NCBI RefSeq assembly: GCF_002177135.1
Contig: NZ_MWPH01000001.1
Location: forward strand, 434,001 to 498,000
DNA: 64,000 nt
Reading direction: 5' to 3'
Source: Natronolimnobius baerhuensis
GTDB lineage: Archaea > Halobacteriota > Halobacteria > Halobacteriales > Natrialbaceae
Both the position numbers and the translations under genes were made by a program. Shown one piece after another: positions 17,306-26,161 of the stretch (position 1 is its first letter; the number at the start of each line of letters is the position of its first letter). A model generated the notes under the pieces. The model was not told the DNA's origin and searched no databases. It saw only the letters and a program-made list of their open reading frames with translations.

Positions 17306-17416
17306 GTGACGGCTGTGGCACTCAGACTGGCAGTCTACACCGTTGCCGTCATTTTCGGTGGCCTGCTCGAGCATGTGGTTCGAACAACCAGTTTGACGAT
17401 TCCGATGAACGATTGA
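17306..17416 (+). CDS. Possible small membrane peptide (36 aa)
   Basis: A GTG at 17306 opens MTAVALRLAVYTVAVIFGGL followed by LEHVVRTTSLTIPMND, a single hydrophobic span with a short polar tail. A TTATAT box lies at about 17268-17273. This is the only coding-looking segment between the structured RNA and the three-gene operon, and it contains the last native-style CTCGAG before the foreign stretch. It may be a fragment of a larger gene. The stretch 17417-17549 shows nothing. Confidence 0.3.
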   Translation: MTAVALRLAVYTVAVIFGGLLEHVVRTTSLTIPMND

Positions 17417-17549
17417 GCTGGTCGACCTGATGGGAGATCAGCAGGCTTTGTGGAACACTTCAATCGGTAATAAATTCTACTGTCTTGTTGTATACAGAGC
17501 GCATGTATTACAGTCAAGAATAAGCCGACCGACATAGCAACTAAGTAGT

Positions 17550-18050
17550 GTGTCTCTGATCCGGATCATCACACAAGCAGGGCCCGGGGGAACCGTAGTG
17601 ACTATTCTTGCCTACTTTACTGGAGAATACTGGTTTCCGAGTACCGCCAGAAACGAGTTAGTACTTGCAGCAGCAGTTTTCGGCTTCATATTTGGTCTGC
17701 TCTTGAAATTGCTCAGCAAGCAGGCAATATCCTTCCTTTCGTTTCCGATCATTGTCCGAGCGAAGAGAGAGATTGACAGAAAGAACAATCAAGGGCATTT
17801 TTATTTTGACAATGAAGATAAGAAAGAGGACTTCGACAAGTTTGACGGCCAAGTCTTCCAATATACCTGTTTATTCTATTCTGGTTTACTTGTTGCCACG
17901 ATATCCGGAATCCATGCTTTCCTGCTAACAGACCCACTGGCAACTCTCGGACTCCTCTTAATTACTTCTCTATCGACCATCATACTATGTGGTTTATCGA
18001 TTGTAAAAATACAAAATATTATATTAATGTCTCCCATAATGTTCGACTAG
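17550..18050 (+). CDS. Four-helix membrane protein of the accessory operon
   Basis: A 166-residue membrane protein with a GTG start at 17550 (MSLIRIITQAGPGGTVVTIL). Four hydrophobic segments are visible (about residues 12-28, 36-58, 103-125 and 131-157). Between the second and third lies a charged cytoplasmic-like loop, AKREIDRKNNQGHFYFDNED, rich in Lys and Asp. Base composition is clearly AT-richer than the chromosome. Its TAG stop touches the ATG of the SMC-like gene with no gap. No family is recognised. In this context it could be a membrane effector or anchor for the ATPase. A GAATAAG element near 17518 could be the TATA box of a leaderless transcript. Confidence 0.72.
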   Translation: MSLIRIITQAGPGGTVVTILAYFTGEYWFPSTARNELVLAAAVFGFIFGLLLKLLSKQAISFLSFPIIVRAKREIDRKNNQGHFYFDNEDKKEDFDKFDGQVFQYTCLFYSGLLVATISGIHAFLLTDPLATLGLLLITSLSTIILCGLSIVKIQNIILMSPIMFD

Positions 18051-19784
18051 ATGAAATTAGGCGAAATTCATTCTCGGGAATTTGCGAAAGAGGAGTACGG
18101 AGGATTCGAACATACGAATATTGAGGGCGAGAATCTGCTCATTCAGGGTGGCAATCGCACTGGGAAGACTCTCACATTCAACGCGATTCTGTACAATCTT
18201 CTTGGCCCACAAGAAACGATCGACCTGTCCACTGGACGGAACAATAACGTAAGCCTCGGATTCACCGATGGGGTCGAGTTCCGAAGAGGTAAGCTAGGTG
18301 CACAATTCAGGAAAGATGATCTCGAAAAGAGTGAAGATGAGGCACAGGAAGAACTCACCAACTGGTTAGCGGAAGATCTGTCCACGGAGGTCTCAAGTAC
18401 GGATCTGATCAAAAACCATTTCGTCCATACCCACATCGAACGAATGCCTCTTTCGGGGCTTTCGGAAGACCATCGGCTGGATCACATTCGTTCGGCAGTT
18501 GATCAAGATACCCAAGAGAGTATCGAGGAGACTGAGGAAGAAATCTCTCAACTGGAAGAACGAACCGCAGAGATCAAGTCGAGTCTACGCCGGAAGAAGG
18601 AGGATAAGCACGAGCGCGAGAACAATCTTCGTAGCGACGAAAACCAATTAGAGAAGTACCAACAAATAAAGTCTCTTGCAGAGTCCGGGAAACTTGAAGA
18701 CATTATTGAGACAATACAGTCTGATGAAGACCTTCAAGAAACACTCTCCGAGTTGTCTAAGAAGCAGGACTTCCTCCAGCGCAAGCAGAGAAGTAAGCGG
18801 AAGGATAAGAGGCAGTGGGAACGATACCGAGAGTCGGAGAGGAACGCCATCATCGCTGAAGCGGTCAACGACTTCGTCTGTCCTGCCTGTAGCGGCCACG
18901 TTGATACAGACTTAGCGGAGAGTCGCTTGGGGCGGTCTCGCTGCCCATTTTGTGCCGTCGACAGTCGTGGCGACGACCTAGAGGCGGATATCGACGAGAA
19001 GATTAGTCGTTCAGAAGAAGAGCTAGGAGAAATTGAGGAAGAACTGGAAGAAATCACATCTGAGCTAGAAGAAGTCACCGAAGAGATCGCCAATATTCGG
19101 GAGGAGCAACCCGAATTGGGTGATATCGACGGCCGGATTGAGCGAGTCATCCGGAATAACGAGTACGACTTCTCCACTATCCTCGAAGAAACCAAAAAGC
19201 AACTGGAACGCTATCAGTCGAGCATCAATGAGACCGAGAAGGAGATCTCGGAGCGAAAAACCGAGATTGGAGAACTGGAAGATGAATTAGAGTCCTCACA
19301 GGAACGTCTGGAGGAGGCTAAGGACGAGGTGGTAGAAATGCGGGAAGAGAGCATCAATGCTGAGATCAATGAGTTCTCCGAAGAGTGGCAAGAGGTTTTC
19401 GAGGAGATGGCCGGCGAGATCGGATTGGAGATCCAGATGACGCAAGATGGGGACATTGAGATCCCTGGATCTGAGGGGCCTCGAAAGTACGACCGAGCAG
19501 GAGACCTGAGCGATGCGGAAATCACCTTCATGAACATCTCGTTTGCAGTTGTGTATAACCGCTTCGTCCGGGAAGCAGGAGCGACTGAGTGGTCGACAAT
19601 CGTCTGCGATGAACCCTTCTCGAACCTCGACTCGGAAGGTCAAGAAAGCCTTCTTGAGTTCATCCAGTCATGTGATGAGCAGTTCATCTGTACGTCCTCC
19701 ACCGAAGAGATGCTGGAGGAATTCCCGAAGACTGGTGAGTTGACTCGACAGCGGATCCAGGCATCTCTCGGGAGGTACGCATAA
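18051..19784 (+). CDS. SMC/Rad50-like ATPase with central C4 zinc finger (archaeal SMC-related)
   Basis: A 577-residue ABC-type ATPase. Walker A GGNRTGKT is at residues 33-40. A signature-like segment DLSDAEITFMN is at 485-495. Walker B TIVCDEP is at 516-522 (D520, E521), with D-loop SNLD at 524-527. Two Glu/Arg/Lys-rich coiled coils (about 150-265 and 305-440) flank a zinc finger, C277-x2-C280 and C298-x2-C301. Rad50 has only one CxxC per monomer at this place, so this is not a canonical hook; it fits the archaea-specific SMC-related group. The arms are short. Such ATPases hold or sense DNA. It is the middle gene of a tight three-gene operon and has no CTCGAG, unlike native genes. Partner and effector are unknown. 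Confidence 0.85.
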   Translation: MKLGEIHSREFAKEEYGGFEHTNIEGENLLIQGGNRTGKTLTFNAILYNLLGPQETIDLSTGRNNNVSLGFTDGVEFRRGKLGAQFRKDDLEKSEDEAQEELTNWLAEDLSTEVSSTDLIKNHFVHTHIERMPLSGLSEDHRLDHIRSAVDQDTQESIEETEEEISQLEERTAEIKSSLRRKKEDKHERENNLRSDENQLEKYQQIKSLAESGKLEDIIETIQSDEDLQETLSELSKKQDFLQRKQRSKRKDKRQWERYRESERNAIIAEAVNDFVCPACSGHVDTDLAESRLGRSRCPFCAVDSRGDDLEADIDEKISRSEEELGEIEEELEEITSELEEVTEEIANIREEQPELGDIDGRIERVIRNNEYDFSTILEETKKQLERYQSSINETEKEISERKTEIGELEDELESSQERLEEAKDEVVEMREESINAEINEFSEEWQEVFEEMAGEIGLEIQMTQDGDIEIPGSEGPRKYDRAGDLSDAEITFMNISFAVVYNRFVREAGATEWSTIVCDEPFSNLDSEGQESLLEFIQSCDEQFICTSSTEEMLEEFPKTGELTRQRIQASLGRYA

Positions 19785-20227
19785 TGAAGGATAAAGAGGG
19801 GAAGAACCATCCCCACCTCCTCATGCTCGATGAGTTCGATGGAGAGATCGATGGGGAACTGAAGTACCAGAAAGTCCTTTACAAGTATCGGGTGAACGCA
19901 CTCGAAGACGATGATTGGAGTTTCACGAGGGAACGTTGGGGGCCGACCGACCCGGGTTTCACTGAGATCATGCAGTCACTGGATGACCTCGACCTCGCGG
20001 AACTGGAAGAGGACGACCGAATGCACATCTTCCGACTCACAGACACTGGAGAAGAGGTGGCCGATGGGCTCAAACGGGGACTCAGTAAGCTAGATCCCGG
20101 GTTTAGTCCCCGGATTCAGACGATATTGGGTATCGCGGAATCCGACAAGGACCGCTCCGGGTCGGAGATTGTTGAAGACGAGATCGTGCAGAACGCGAAG
20201 GAGGAGACAGAGCAGTCACAGGTGTAG
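19784..20227 (+). CDS. Winged-helix-like accessory protein of the SMC-like operon
   Basis: A 147-residue acidic protein whose ATG shares one base with the stop of the ATPase gene (TAATG), so it is translationally coupled. HPHLLMLDEFDGEIDGELKY followed by QKVLYKYRV, then WGPTDPGFTEIMQSLDDLDL and FRLTDTGEEVADGLKRGLSK, gives a helix-helix-strand order like winged-helix proteins of the YwgA/PadR-like kind. The last 30 residues are charged and probably disordered. It may be a DNA-binding adaptor or a regulator of the operon. Composition is AT-rich like the two genes before it. Assignment to a family is tentative. Confidence 0.65.
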   Translation: MKDKEGKNHPHLLMLDEFDGEIDGELKYQKVLYKYRVNALEDDDWSFTRERWGPTDPGFTEIMQSLDDLDLAELEEDDRMHIFRLTDTGEEVADGLKRGLSKLDPGFSPRIQTILGIAESDKDRSGSEIVEDEIVQNAKEETEQSQV

Positions 20228-20344
20228 GCAGCCAGTCTCGTGTAGTGTGTGGATAGTTCACCGCTTTCAGTGTGAAACAAACAGAGTCGTCGTGCTGCAC
20301 TAATCCTCTGTATTCAACAGCCAGAATATATCATTTCATAACCA

Positions 20345-20728
20345 ATGCTCGAGGCGCTGCTTCCGGGCTGGCAGAACCCCGAACTGATCGCCGTGATCGT
20401 CGGCCTTCGAATCGGACTCAACTGCGTTCTCACAGGCGTTGTTGCCAGCCGAACGGGAATCGACTCGAGGCGAACGGCGCTTGCAGCGGGCCTCACAATC
20501 GGTGCTGGAACGATACTGATTCTGGCGCTTCGGCCGGGGATACTCGGCCAGACTGCCTCGTCTCTCGAGATGGCGCTCCAGCTACTCGTCGTTCTCATCG
20601 CAGGGGACACAGTTTACCGGACGGACACGTCCTCGTCCCCTACCGGACCGTTCCTTGCTATCCTGCTTGCTATCTCACTGCTTGCCGTCCAGATTCCGAT
20701 CTACGGCGAAGCATTCGTCGCGCCCTGA
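20345..20728 (+). CDS. Small hydrophobic membrane protein (127 aa)
   Basis: A 127-residue protein starting MLEALLPGWQNPELIAVIVG, with about four membrane spans (LIAVIVGLRIGLNCVLTGVV, LAAGLTIGAGTILILAL, MALQLLVVLIAGDTV, FLAILLAISLLAVQI). Composition and CTCGAG use return to the native type here, so this marks the right flank of the accessory island. No family is recognised. It is convergent with the ligase-like gene, with only 5 bp between their stop codons. Confidence 0.65.
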   Translation: MLEALLPGWQNPELIAVIVGLRIGLNCVLTGVVASRTGIDSRRTALAAGLTIGAGTILILALRPGILGQTASSLEMALQLLVVLIAGDTVYRTDTSSSPTGPFLAILLAISLLAVQIPIYGEAFVAP

Positions 20729-20733
20729 CGCCG

Positions 20734-22290
20734 TTATTTGTCGACGATCCAGTCCGCGAACCCACCCTCGAGCAGCGTCTCGCGCTGGCGATCCACGTAG
20801 GTCCGCTGCATCGTCGCGATTGCCTCCTCGAGCGAGGCACCGTCGTTCAGCGCCGTTTCAACGCACTCGCGTTTCCAACTCGCGGGCGTGACGCCCTGTC
20901 GAACGCGACGCCGGAGCGGATAGAGATACTTCGCGGCCTGTTCGTCGGTCAGTCCGCGGTTCGTCAGCCCGTCTTCGGCGTGTGCGAGTAGATCCTCGTA
21001 GATGTCGAGCGTATCCGTCGTCTCCTTGCCGTCGTTCGTAATCCACGTCAGATCGGCCTCGAGTCCATCGCGCATGGCCGCGTAGAAGTTCTCGCGGGCG
21101 AGTTCCCAATCGAGTTCGTGGACCGGATGCTCGAGGCGGGTCAGGCTCTCGAGGAGGCCGGCGAAGGCGGCGAGGAAGGCCGTCGAGTCCCGCACCGTCG
21201 GCTGGGCGGGGATCGGTCGGAACTCGATGCGGGCGTTCGCCGCCGAGCGAGTCGGGCCGCCGAAGACCGGGCGCACCCAGCGCCAGTAGGTGCCGTGTTT
21301 CTCGCGGAAGTGTGGGAACTGATCGTCGAAGCGCTCGCCCTGCTCGACGGGCATCGGGACGATGGTATCGTCGTCGGCGACGCGGTCGACCGCCTCGTGG
21401 ACGGACTCGAGGTCGTGGGGGAATCGGACCTTGCCCTCGCCCGTCGTGGGATCGTTCAGGACGGTTTCGAAGACGCTGATGCGGCTTTCCATCCAGCTAT
21501 CGGCGAGGATGTCCGCGGCCGTCGCATCGTCGTCGTAGAGATCCGCGGGGAAGAACGGGGAATTGACGCCGAGTGCAAGCAGTGGGCCAGCAACGCGGAT
21601 GGCGTAGTTGAAGTACGTCGGCAGATCGAGTGCGTGGGCCACCTGATAGTGGGGCTGAATCGAGGTGATGAGACTCTCCGGCATCACGGTCTCGGCCTCG
21701 AGCGAGACGTGCGGGGCCTCGATATGCATCCCAGCCGATTGGGCCTGATCCGTGTTGGCCATCGCGTGATACCGCGCCGAGTCGCTCATGTTTGTCGCGA
21801 TGCGGATCGACCGCTCGCTCCCGTTGGTGTCGTCCGCTGGCCGCTCGATGCTGTCGGTGAGATACGTCGTCGCGGACTCTCCTTCCGGTGGGATCGTCCA
21901 GAGGCCGTCGCTGACCAGTCGCATCCGCTCGGATTCGGTTACCTTGAGCGCGGTCTGGAGGCGGGCTTTGACCTCTGACTCCTGTGCGGCGATTCCGTAG
22001 GCGTTCAGCGGCTGCGGGCTCGTCGTCATCTCGGCGTTGTGGAGCCCCAGTTCCTTTTCGAACCCAATCAGTTCGAGCAAGCGACGCGGCACCCGCCGCA
22101 GCGTCGCGTCGTCGTCTTTGACCGCGTAGAACTCGTACTCGAGGCCGACGATGGCCTGCGGATTGTCGAACACCCCGTCCTCGATGGCGTCTTTGATCAC
22201 GTCCGCGTCGGCTGCGGCCCGCTCTCGGAACGTATCGGCATCGACCGAGAGGACGTCGGCGACTCGCGGCGCGAGTGCTCCCTCTGTCAT
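20734..22290 (-). CDS. Glutamate-cysteine ligase family (GCS2-like) protein
   Basis: A 518-residue protein related to carboxylate-amine ligases of the glutamate-cysteine ligase type. IVGLEYEFYAVKDDD near residue 50 gives the conserved Glu-x-Glu start of the fold. LGLHNAEMTTSPQPLNAYGI, AGMHIEAPHVSLEAE and ANARIEFRPIPAQPTVRDS give Glu/His/Arg residues typical of the ATP and Mg2+ site. Haloarchaea use gamma-glutamylcysteine as thiol, but the established GshA-type enzymes are shorter, so this longer homologue may use another amino acid. It has a single-gene context. The start at 22290 is the first ATG (MTEGALAPRV). Confidence 0.7.
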   Translation of the reverse strand: MTEGALAPRVADVLSVDADTFRERAAADADVIKDAIEDGVFDNPQAIVGLEYEFYAVKDDDATLRRVPRRLLELIGFEKELGLHNAEMTTSPQPLNAYGIAAQESEVKARLQTALKVTESERMRLVSDGLWTIPPEGESATTYLTDSIERPADDTNGSERSIRIATNMSDSARYHAMANTDQAQSAGMHIEAPHVSLEAETVMPESLITSIQPHYQVAHALDLPTYFNYAIRVAGPLLALGVNSPFFPADLYDDDATAADILADSWMESRISVFETVLNDPTTGEGKVRFPHDLESVHEAVDRVADDDTIVPMPVEQGERFDDQFPHFREKHGTYWRWVRPVFGGPTRSAANARIEFRPIPAQPTVRDSTAFLAAFAGLLESLTRLEHPVHELDWELARENFYAAMRDGLEADLTWITNDGKETTDTLDIYEDLLAHAEDGLTNRGLTDEQAAKYLYPLRRRVRQGVTPASWKRECVETALNDGASLEEAIATMQRTYVDRQRETLLEGGFADWIVDK

Positions 22291-22449
22291 ACTATCTCCG
22301 AGTGCGAGCGCGAACGCCTTGAAAGCACTCTCTCGGTGTGCCGGCCGTCAGATTTCGTCACTCGCCGTGAGCGTAACGCTCACCCGCGTTCTGTCGGTCT
22401 CGAGTCAACCATCCGAACGTATTTTATTCAGCGGATTGAACAGTTCCGT

Positions 22450-23013
22450 ATGAGTCGAGCAACCTCACTCTCGAGTCTCAGCCGCGCCTGCAAGCGCTAC
22501 GGACCGGGTCGATTGCCGAAGGCAGACCATCGGGCCATTGGAGCGGGCTACGCCGGTGCATCGGCGGCAGTCGCTATTGCGACAGTGTTCGCATTCGGGA
22601 TGTTCGGCCTCTCTCAGTACGGTCCATCGCTCGAGACGTGGGCAATCGCGCCGTTCTGGGGATTCAGCGCACTCGTCGCAATTCCACTCGTTCTCACGAC
22701 GGCGTTTCTTGCGGGCGCGCTCACTTGGCAGGTCGTTCCCGCGTCGATCCCGTACGCCGGCGCTGTCGCGGGCTTGCTCGCGACGATCCTGACCTACCTC
22801 GCTTCACTGGCCGTCGTCTTCGCGATACTGGTCGGCGTCGCCGCTGCCGATGGGACGGCATCGATTTCGGCCGCCCTCACTGAGGCGGGCGTCCTCACCG
22901 CCTTTATTGGCATCTTCGCGGTCGTCCTGACCGCGTGGTTCACCCTCCCGCTTGGCTGTGTCAGCGGCGCGATCTACGAACGCGCTCGAGACGCTGCTCC
23001 CGAATCACAGTAG
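22450..23013 (+). CDS. Haloarchaeal membrane protein, function unknown (187 aa)
   Basis: A 187-residue membrane protein starting MSRATSLSSLSRACKRYGPG at 22450. Four hydrophobic stretches follow (AAVAIATVFAFGMFGL, SALVAIPLVLTTAFLAGAL, AGLLATILTYLASLAVVFAI, GVLTAFIGIFAVVLTAWFTL), ending in a charged tail. The N-terminus is basic and cytoplasmic by the positive-inside rule. No conserved polar motif is visible in the membrane. It precedes the DNA ligase gene by 70 bp on the same strand. Confidence 0.65.
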   Translation: MSRATSLSSLSRACKRYGPGRLPKADHRAIGAGYAGASAAVAIATVFAFGMFGLSQYGPSLETWAIAPFWGFSALVAIPLVLTTAFLAGALTWQVVPASIPYAGAVAGLLATILTYLASLAVVFAILVGVAAADGTASISAALTEAGVLTAFIGIFAVVLTAWFTLPLGCVSGAIYERARDAAPESQ

Positions 23014-23083
23014 ACACGCAGACACGCCAGCCGACCACCCGCTCTCAGAACCGTTTTACCATCCCCGACGATAGCAGTCGGTG

Positions 23084-24790
23084 ATGGAGTTCGCCACGTT
23101 CGCCGACCGTGTCGCTGCGATTGACGCCGAGCCCGCAGACCTCGAGATCGTTGCTCACGTCACCGACCTCTTCGAAGATGCCGGGGCTGATCTCGCAGTC
23201 GTCGCCCGCTTCGTGCAGGGGCGGGTGTTTCCGGCCTGGGAGTCGCGAACGCTCGATATCGGACCGAGCGCGTGCTACGAGGCCATCGCGCGTGCGGCGG
23301 GGACGAACGTCGACAGCGACGACGTCGAAGACCGACTCGCGGAACTGGGCGAGATCGGCGACGTGGCGGCGAGCTACGACTTCGGCGGCCAGCAAGGCCT
23401 GAGCGCGTTCACCGGCGGCGCTGACACTGACGACCTCACCGTCAACGAGGTCAACACCACCCTCATCGACCTGGCCGCCGCAGACGGGTCGGGCAGTCAG
23501 GATCACAAGGTGGACCTCCTCTTTGGCCTGTTCAATCGCTGCTCGAGCGAGGAAGCCCGCTATCTCGCCCGCCTCGTCCTCTCGGAAATGCGAATTGGCG
23601 TTGGCGAGGGCACCGTCAGAGACGCCATCGCCGAGGCGTTCGACGTTCCCGGCGAACGGGTCGAACGCGCCCTGCAGGTGTCGAACGATTACGGCCACGT
23701 CGCCTGTGTCGCCCGCGACGAGGGACTCGAGGGGCTAGACGCCATCGACCTCGAGATCGGCCGTCCCGTTCAGGCCATGCTCGCACAGGCCGGGACGGTC
23801 ACGGATGCGCTCGAGGAGTGGGAGGAAGCCGCAGTCGAATGGAAATATGACGGCGCACGGATTCAGCTGCACTACGACCCGCTCGAGGAAACGACGAGCG
23901 TCTTCTCGAGAAACATGGAGGAAGTCACCGACGCCCTCCCCGAAGTCGTCGAGTACGCCGAGCGCACCCTCTCCGAGCCGGCGATTCTCGACGGCGAGGT
24001 CGTCGCTGTCGACGACGACGGCGAGCCATTGGCGTTTCAGGAAGTCCTCAAGCGGTTCCGGCGGAAACACGACGTAGCGAAAGCGCGCGAGGAGGTCGCC
24101 GTTCGCCCGGTCTTTTTCGACTGCCTGCACGCCGACGGCGAGGATTTGCTCGCGGAACCGCTGACAGCGCGACACGACCGCCTCGAGTCGCTGCTGGCTG
24201 GCAAGGAAGGCGACGAAGACGATGGGGCGGCTGTCGAGCCTGCAGACGTCGAAGGCTTGTCACTGCTGTGGACGACTGATGACCCCGACGAAATCGAAGC
24301 AATCGATGCCGACGCACTCGAGTCGGGCCACGAGGGAATCATGCTCAAGAACCCCGACTCGACGTACTCGCCAGGCCGGCGCGGGAAGAACTGGCGCAAG
24401 CGAAAGCCAGATGTCGAAACGCTCGACTGCGTCGTCACCGGCGCTGAGTGGGGCGAAGGCCGCCGCGCGACCTTCCTCGGGACGTTCGAACTCTCGGTCT
24501 GGAACGGCGACGCCCTCGAGACCGTCGGCAAGGTCGCGACGGGGATCACCGACGAGAAACTCGCCGAACTCACGGACCTGCTCGAGCCCCATATCGGCGC
24601 TGAAGACGGGCAAGTCGTCGACATAGAGCCGGCGGTGGTCTTCGAGGTGGGCTACGAGGAGATTCAGACGTCGCCGACGTACTCGTCGGGCTATGCGCTG
24701 CGATTCCCGCGGTTTCTCGCGGTTCGGTCGGATAAGGAACCCGGTGACGCCGAGACGCTCGAGCGGGTCGAATCCCTCCGTTCGGCGTGA
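23084..24790 (+). CDS. ligA: ATP-dependent DNA ligase
   Basis: A 568-residue archaeal replicative DNA ligase sealing nicks in duplex DNA. An N-terminal DNA-binding domain (residues 1-215) has RLVLSEMRIGVGEGTVRDAI. The adenylation domain has EWKYDGARIQ, with the nucleotidyl lysine at about residue 254. Motif III is VFSRNMEEVTDALPEV, and later motifs are EGIMLKNPDSTYSPGRRGKN and WRKRKPD. The OB-fold follows. The ATG at 23084 was used; a GTG directly precedes it. Length and motifs match haloarchaeal LigA. It faces the HD phosphohydrolase gene tail to tail. Confidence 0.95.
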   Translation: MEFATFADRVAAIDAEPADLEIVAHVTDLFEDAGADLAVVARFVQGRVFPAWESRTLDIGPSACYEAIARAAGTNVDSDDVEDRLAELGEIGDVAASYDFGGQQGLSAFTGGADTDDLTVNEVNTTLIDLAAADGSGSQDHKVDLLFGLFNRCSSEEARYLARLVLSEMRIGVGEGTVRDAIAEAFDVPGERVERALQVSNDYGHVACVARDEGLEGLDAIDLEIGRPVQAMLAQAGTVTDALEEWEEAAVEWKYDGARIQLHYDPLEETTSVFSRNMEEVTDALPEVVEYAERTLSEPAILDGEVVAVDDDGEPLAFQEVLKRFRRKHDVAKAREEVAVRPVFFDCLHADGEDLLAEPLTARHDRLESLLAGKEGDEDDGAAVEPADVEGLSLLWTTDDPDEIEAIDADALESGHEGIMLKNPDSTYSPGRRGKNWRKRKPDVETLDCVVTGAEWGEGRRATFLGTFELSVWNGDALETVGKVATGITDEKLAELTDLLEPHIGAEDGQVVDIEPAVVFEVGYEEIQTSPTYSSGYALRFPRFLAVRSDKEPGDAETLERVESLRSA

Positions 24791-24807
24791 CGGATCGGGT
24801 CGACCGG

Positions 24808-26034
24808 TTACTCCATGAACCGGTCGAGCGTCGTATCGACGCCGTCGCGTACCTCACTGACCAGCGCGCCGTCGATGTCGAGGCCGAGCACGTCGACCGC
24901 CGCGTGGCCGACCGGTTCACGCATCTCGTCCGGGCAGTAGACCCCGAGTCGCCACTGGGAGTACTGGGCGGCTCGCAGCGCCGCGACGAGCGGGGACTGC
25001 TGGCCGAGCGGGCGAACCTCGCCGTTGACCATCACGCGCGTCGTCGACTCGGTCATCGACGGTCGCCGTGGAACGTCGATAATGACGTGTTTCGGGTCGA
25101 TATCGGCGACGTCTGCAATCTCGCGTTCGAAGGCTCTGACTTCTTCGTGGTCGCTTTCGATCACGCCGCCCGGCACGTCGTCGATTTCGGCCCAGACGGC
25201 TCGTTTGAACAGGTCCCGCTCGTCTAATCGGCGGGAGAATTCGCTTGTTGGCTCGCTCGAGCGAAGCGCGACGAGCAGGTCGGCGTCGTCCATTCGCTGG
25301 AGCGTCCCGGCATCGGTTTCAGTCTGCTCGAGGAGTCGTTCGGCTGCGCGTCGGAGCATGGCCTTGCTGATCCGGGCGACGCTGTGGCTGTAGACGGTCG
25401 GATTCATCAGCGCGCGGGCGACGAGCAGACTCTCTGCGGCCTGAACGTTGCCCTCGGCCAGGACGAGCTCGCCGTCGACGAACGCGAGTTCGCGCAACAG
25501 TCGTTCGTGGTCGATGGTCCCGTAGGGAACGCCAGTGTGGTGGGCGTCCCGGACGAGGTAGTCCATCCGGTCGACATCGAGTTCGCCCGAGACGACCTGT
25601 CCAAAGCGTCCCTCGCCTGCGATCAGGCCGGCAACTCGCTCGGGCTCGAGGTCGTGTGCTCGCAACACGTCGCCGACGGCACCGTCTGCGAGCAGGTCGT
25701 GGACGTCGTCGTGATAGCGACCCGTCTCGCGGTAGGTCAGCGACTCGAGGTTGTGACTGAACGGGCCGTGGCCAACGTCATGAAGCAAGGCGGCAGCCTG
25801 GACGCGGTCGGCCTGCTGGCCGTCGATGTCGAGGTTCTCGAGGGCCTTGCAGGCGAGGTGATAGACGCCGAGGCTGTGTTCGAAGCGCGTGTGATTCGCA
25901 GAAGGGTAGACGAACGAGACCGTCCCGAGTTGGTTGATCCGGCGGAGCCGCTGTACTTCGGGCGTATCGAGAAGATCGCGGGCGACGCCGTCAACCCGGA
26001 TGTGGTCGTGGACACTGTCCTTGATGACCTTCAT
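24808..26034 (-). CDS. HD-domain phosphohydrolase (dGTPase-like, COG1078 type)
   Basis: A 408-residue HD-superfamily protein starting MKVIKDSVHDHIRVDGVARD at 26034. Metal ligands are seen in ANHTRFEHSLGVYHLA and ALLHDVGHGPFSHNLES (the HD pair), followed by LDVDRMDYLVRDAHHTGVPY, giving the last aspartate. This is the SAMHD1/dGTPase-like layout, hydrolysing nucleotides such as dNTPs. The C-terminal 150 residues are alpha/beta and may be regulatory. It is probably involved in nucleotide-pool control; the substrate is inferred from the family. Confidence 0.88.
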   Translation of the reverse strand: MKVIKDSVHDHIRVDGVARDLLDTPEVQRLRRINQLGTVSFVYPSANHTRFEHSLGVYHLACKALENLDIDGQQADRVQAAALLHDVGHGPFSHNLESLTYRETGRYHDDVHDLLADGAVGDVLRAHDLEPERVAGLIAGEGRFGQVVSGELDVDRMDYLVRDAHHTGVPYGTIDHERLLRELAFVDGELVLAEGNVQAAESLLVARALMNPTVYSHSVARISKAMLRRAAERLLEQTETDAGTLQRMDDADLLVALRSSEPTSEFSRRLDERDLFKRAVWAEIDDVPGGVIESDHEEVRAFEREIADVADIDPKHVIIDVPRRPSMTESTTRVMVNGEVRPLGQQSPLVAALRAAQYSQWRLGVYCPDEMREPVGHAAVDVLGLDIDGALVSEVRDGVDTTLDRFME

Positions 26035-26161
26035 TATCGGTACTTACTGCCGATCATACAAAAACCGTCGTTCACCGAACGGCCGACAGCGGACGACAGC
26101 GACGAACTCGGTCGCCTTGAGCGACCGGTAGCCCTTTGATCGACCGCTTCGAAGCCCCGCT

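Noticed and set aside
17379-17391. GGTTCGAACAACC resembling a T-loop
   Set aside because: No cloverleaf could be formed and it lies within the small hydrophobic reading frame 17306-17416.
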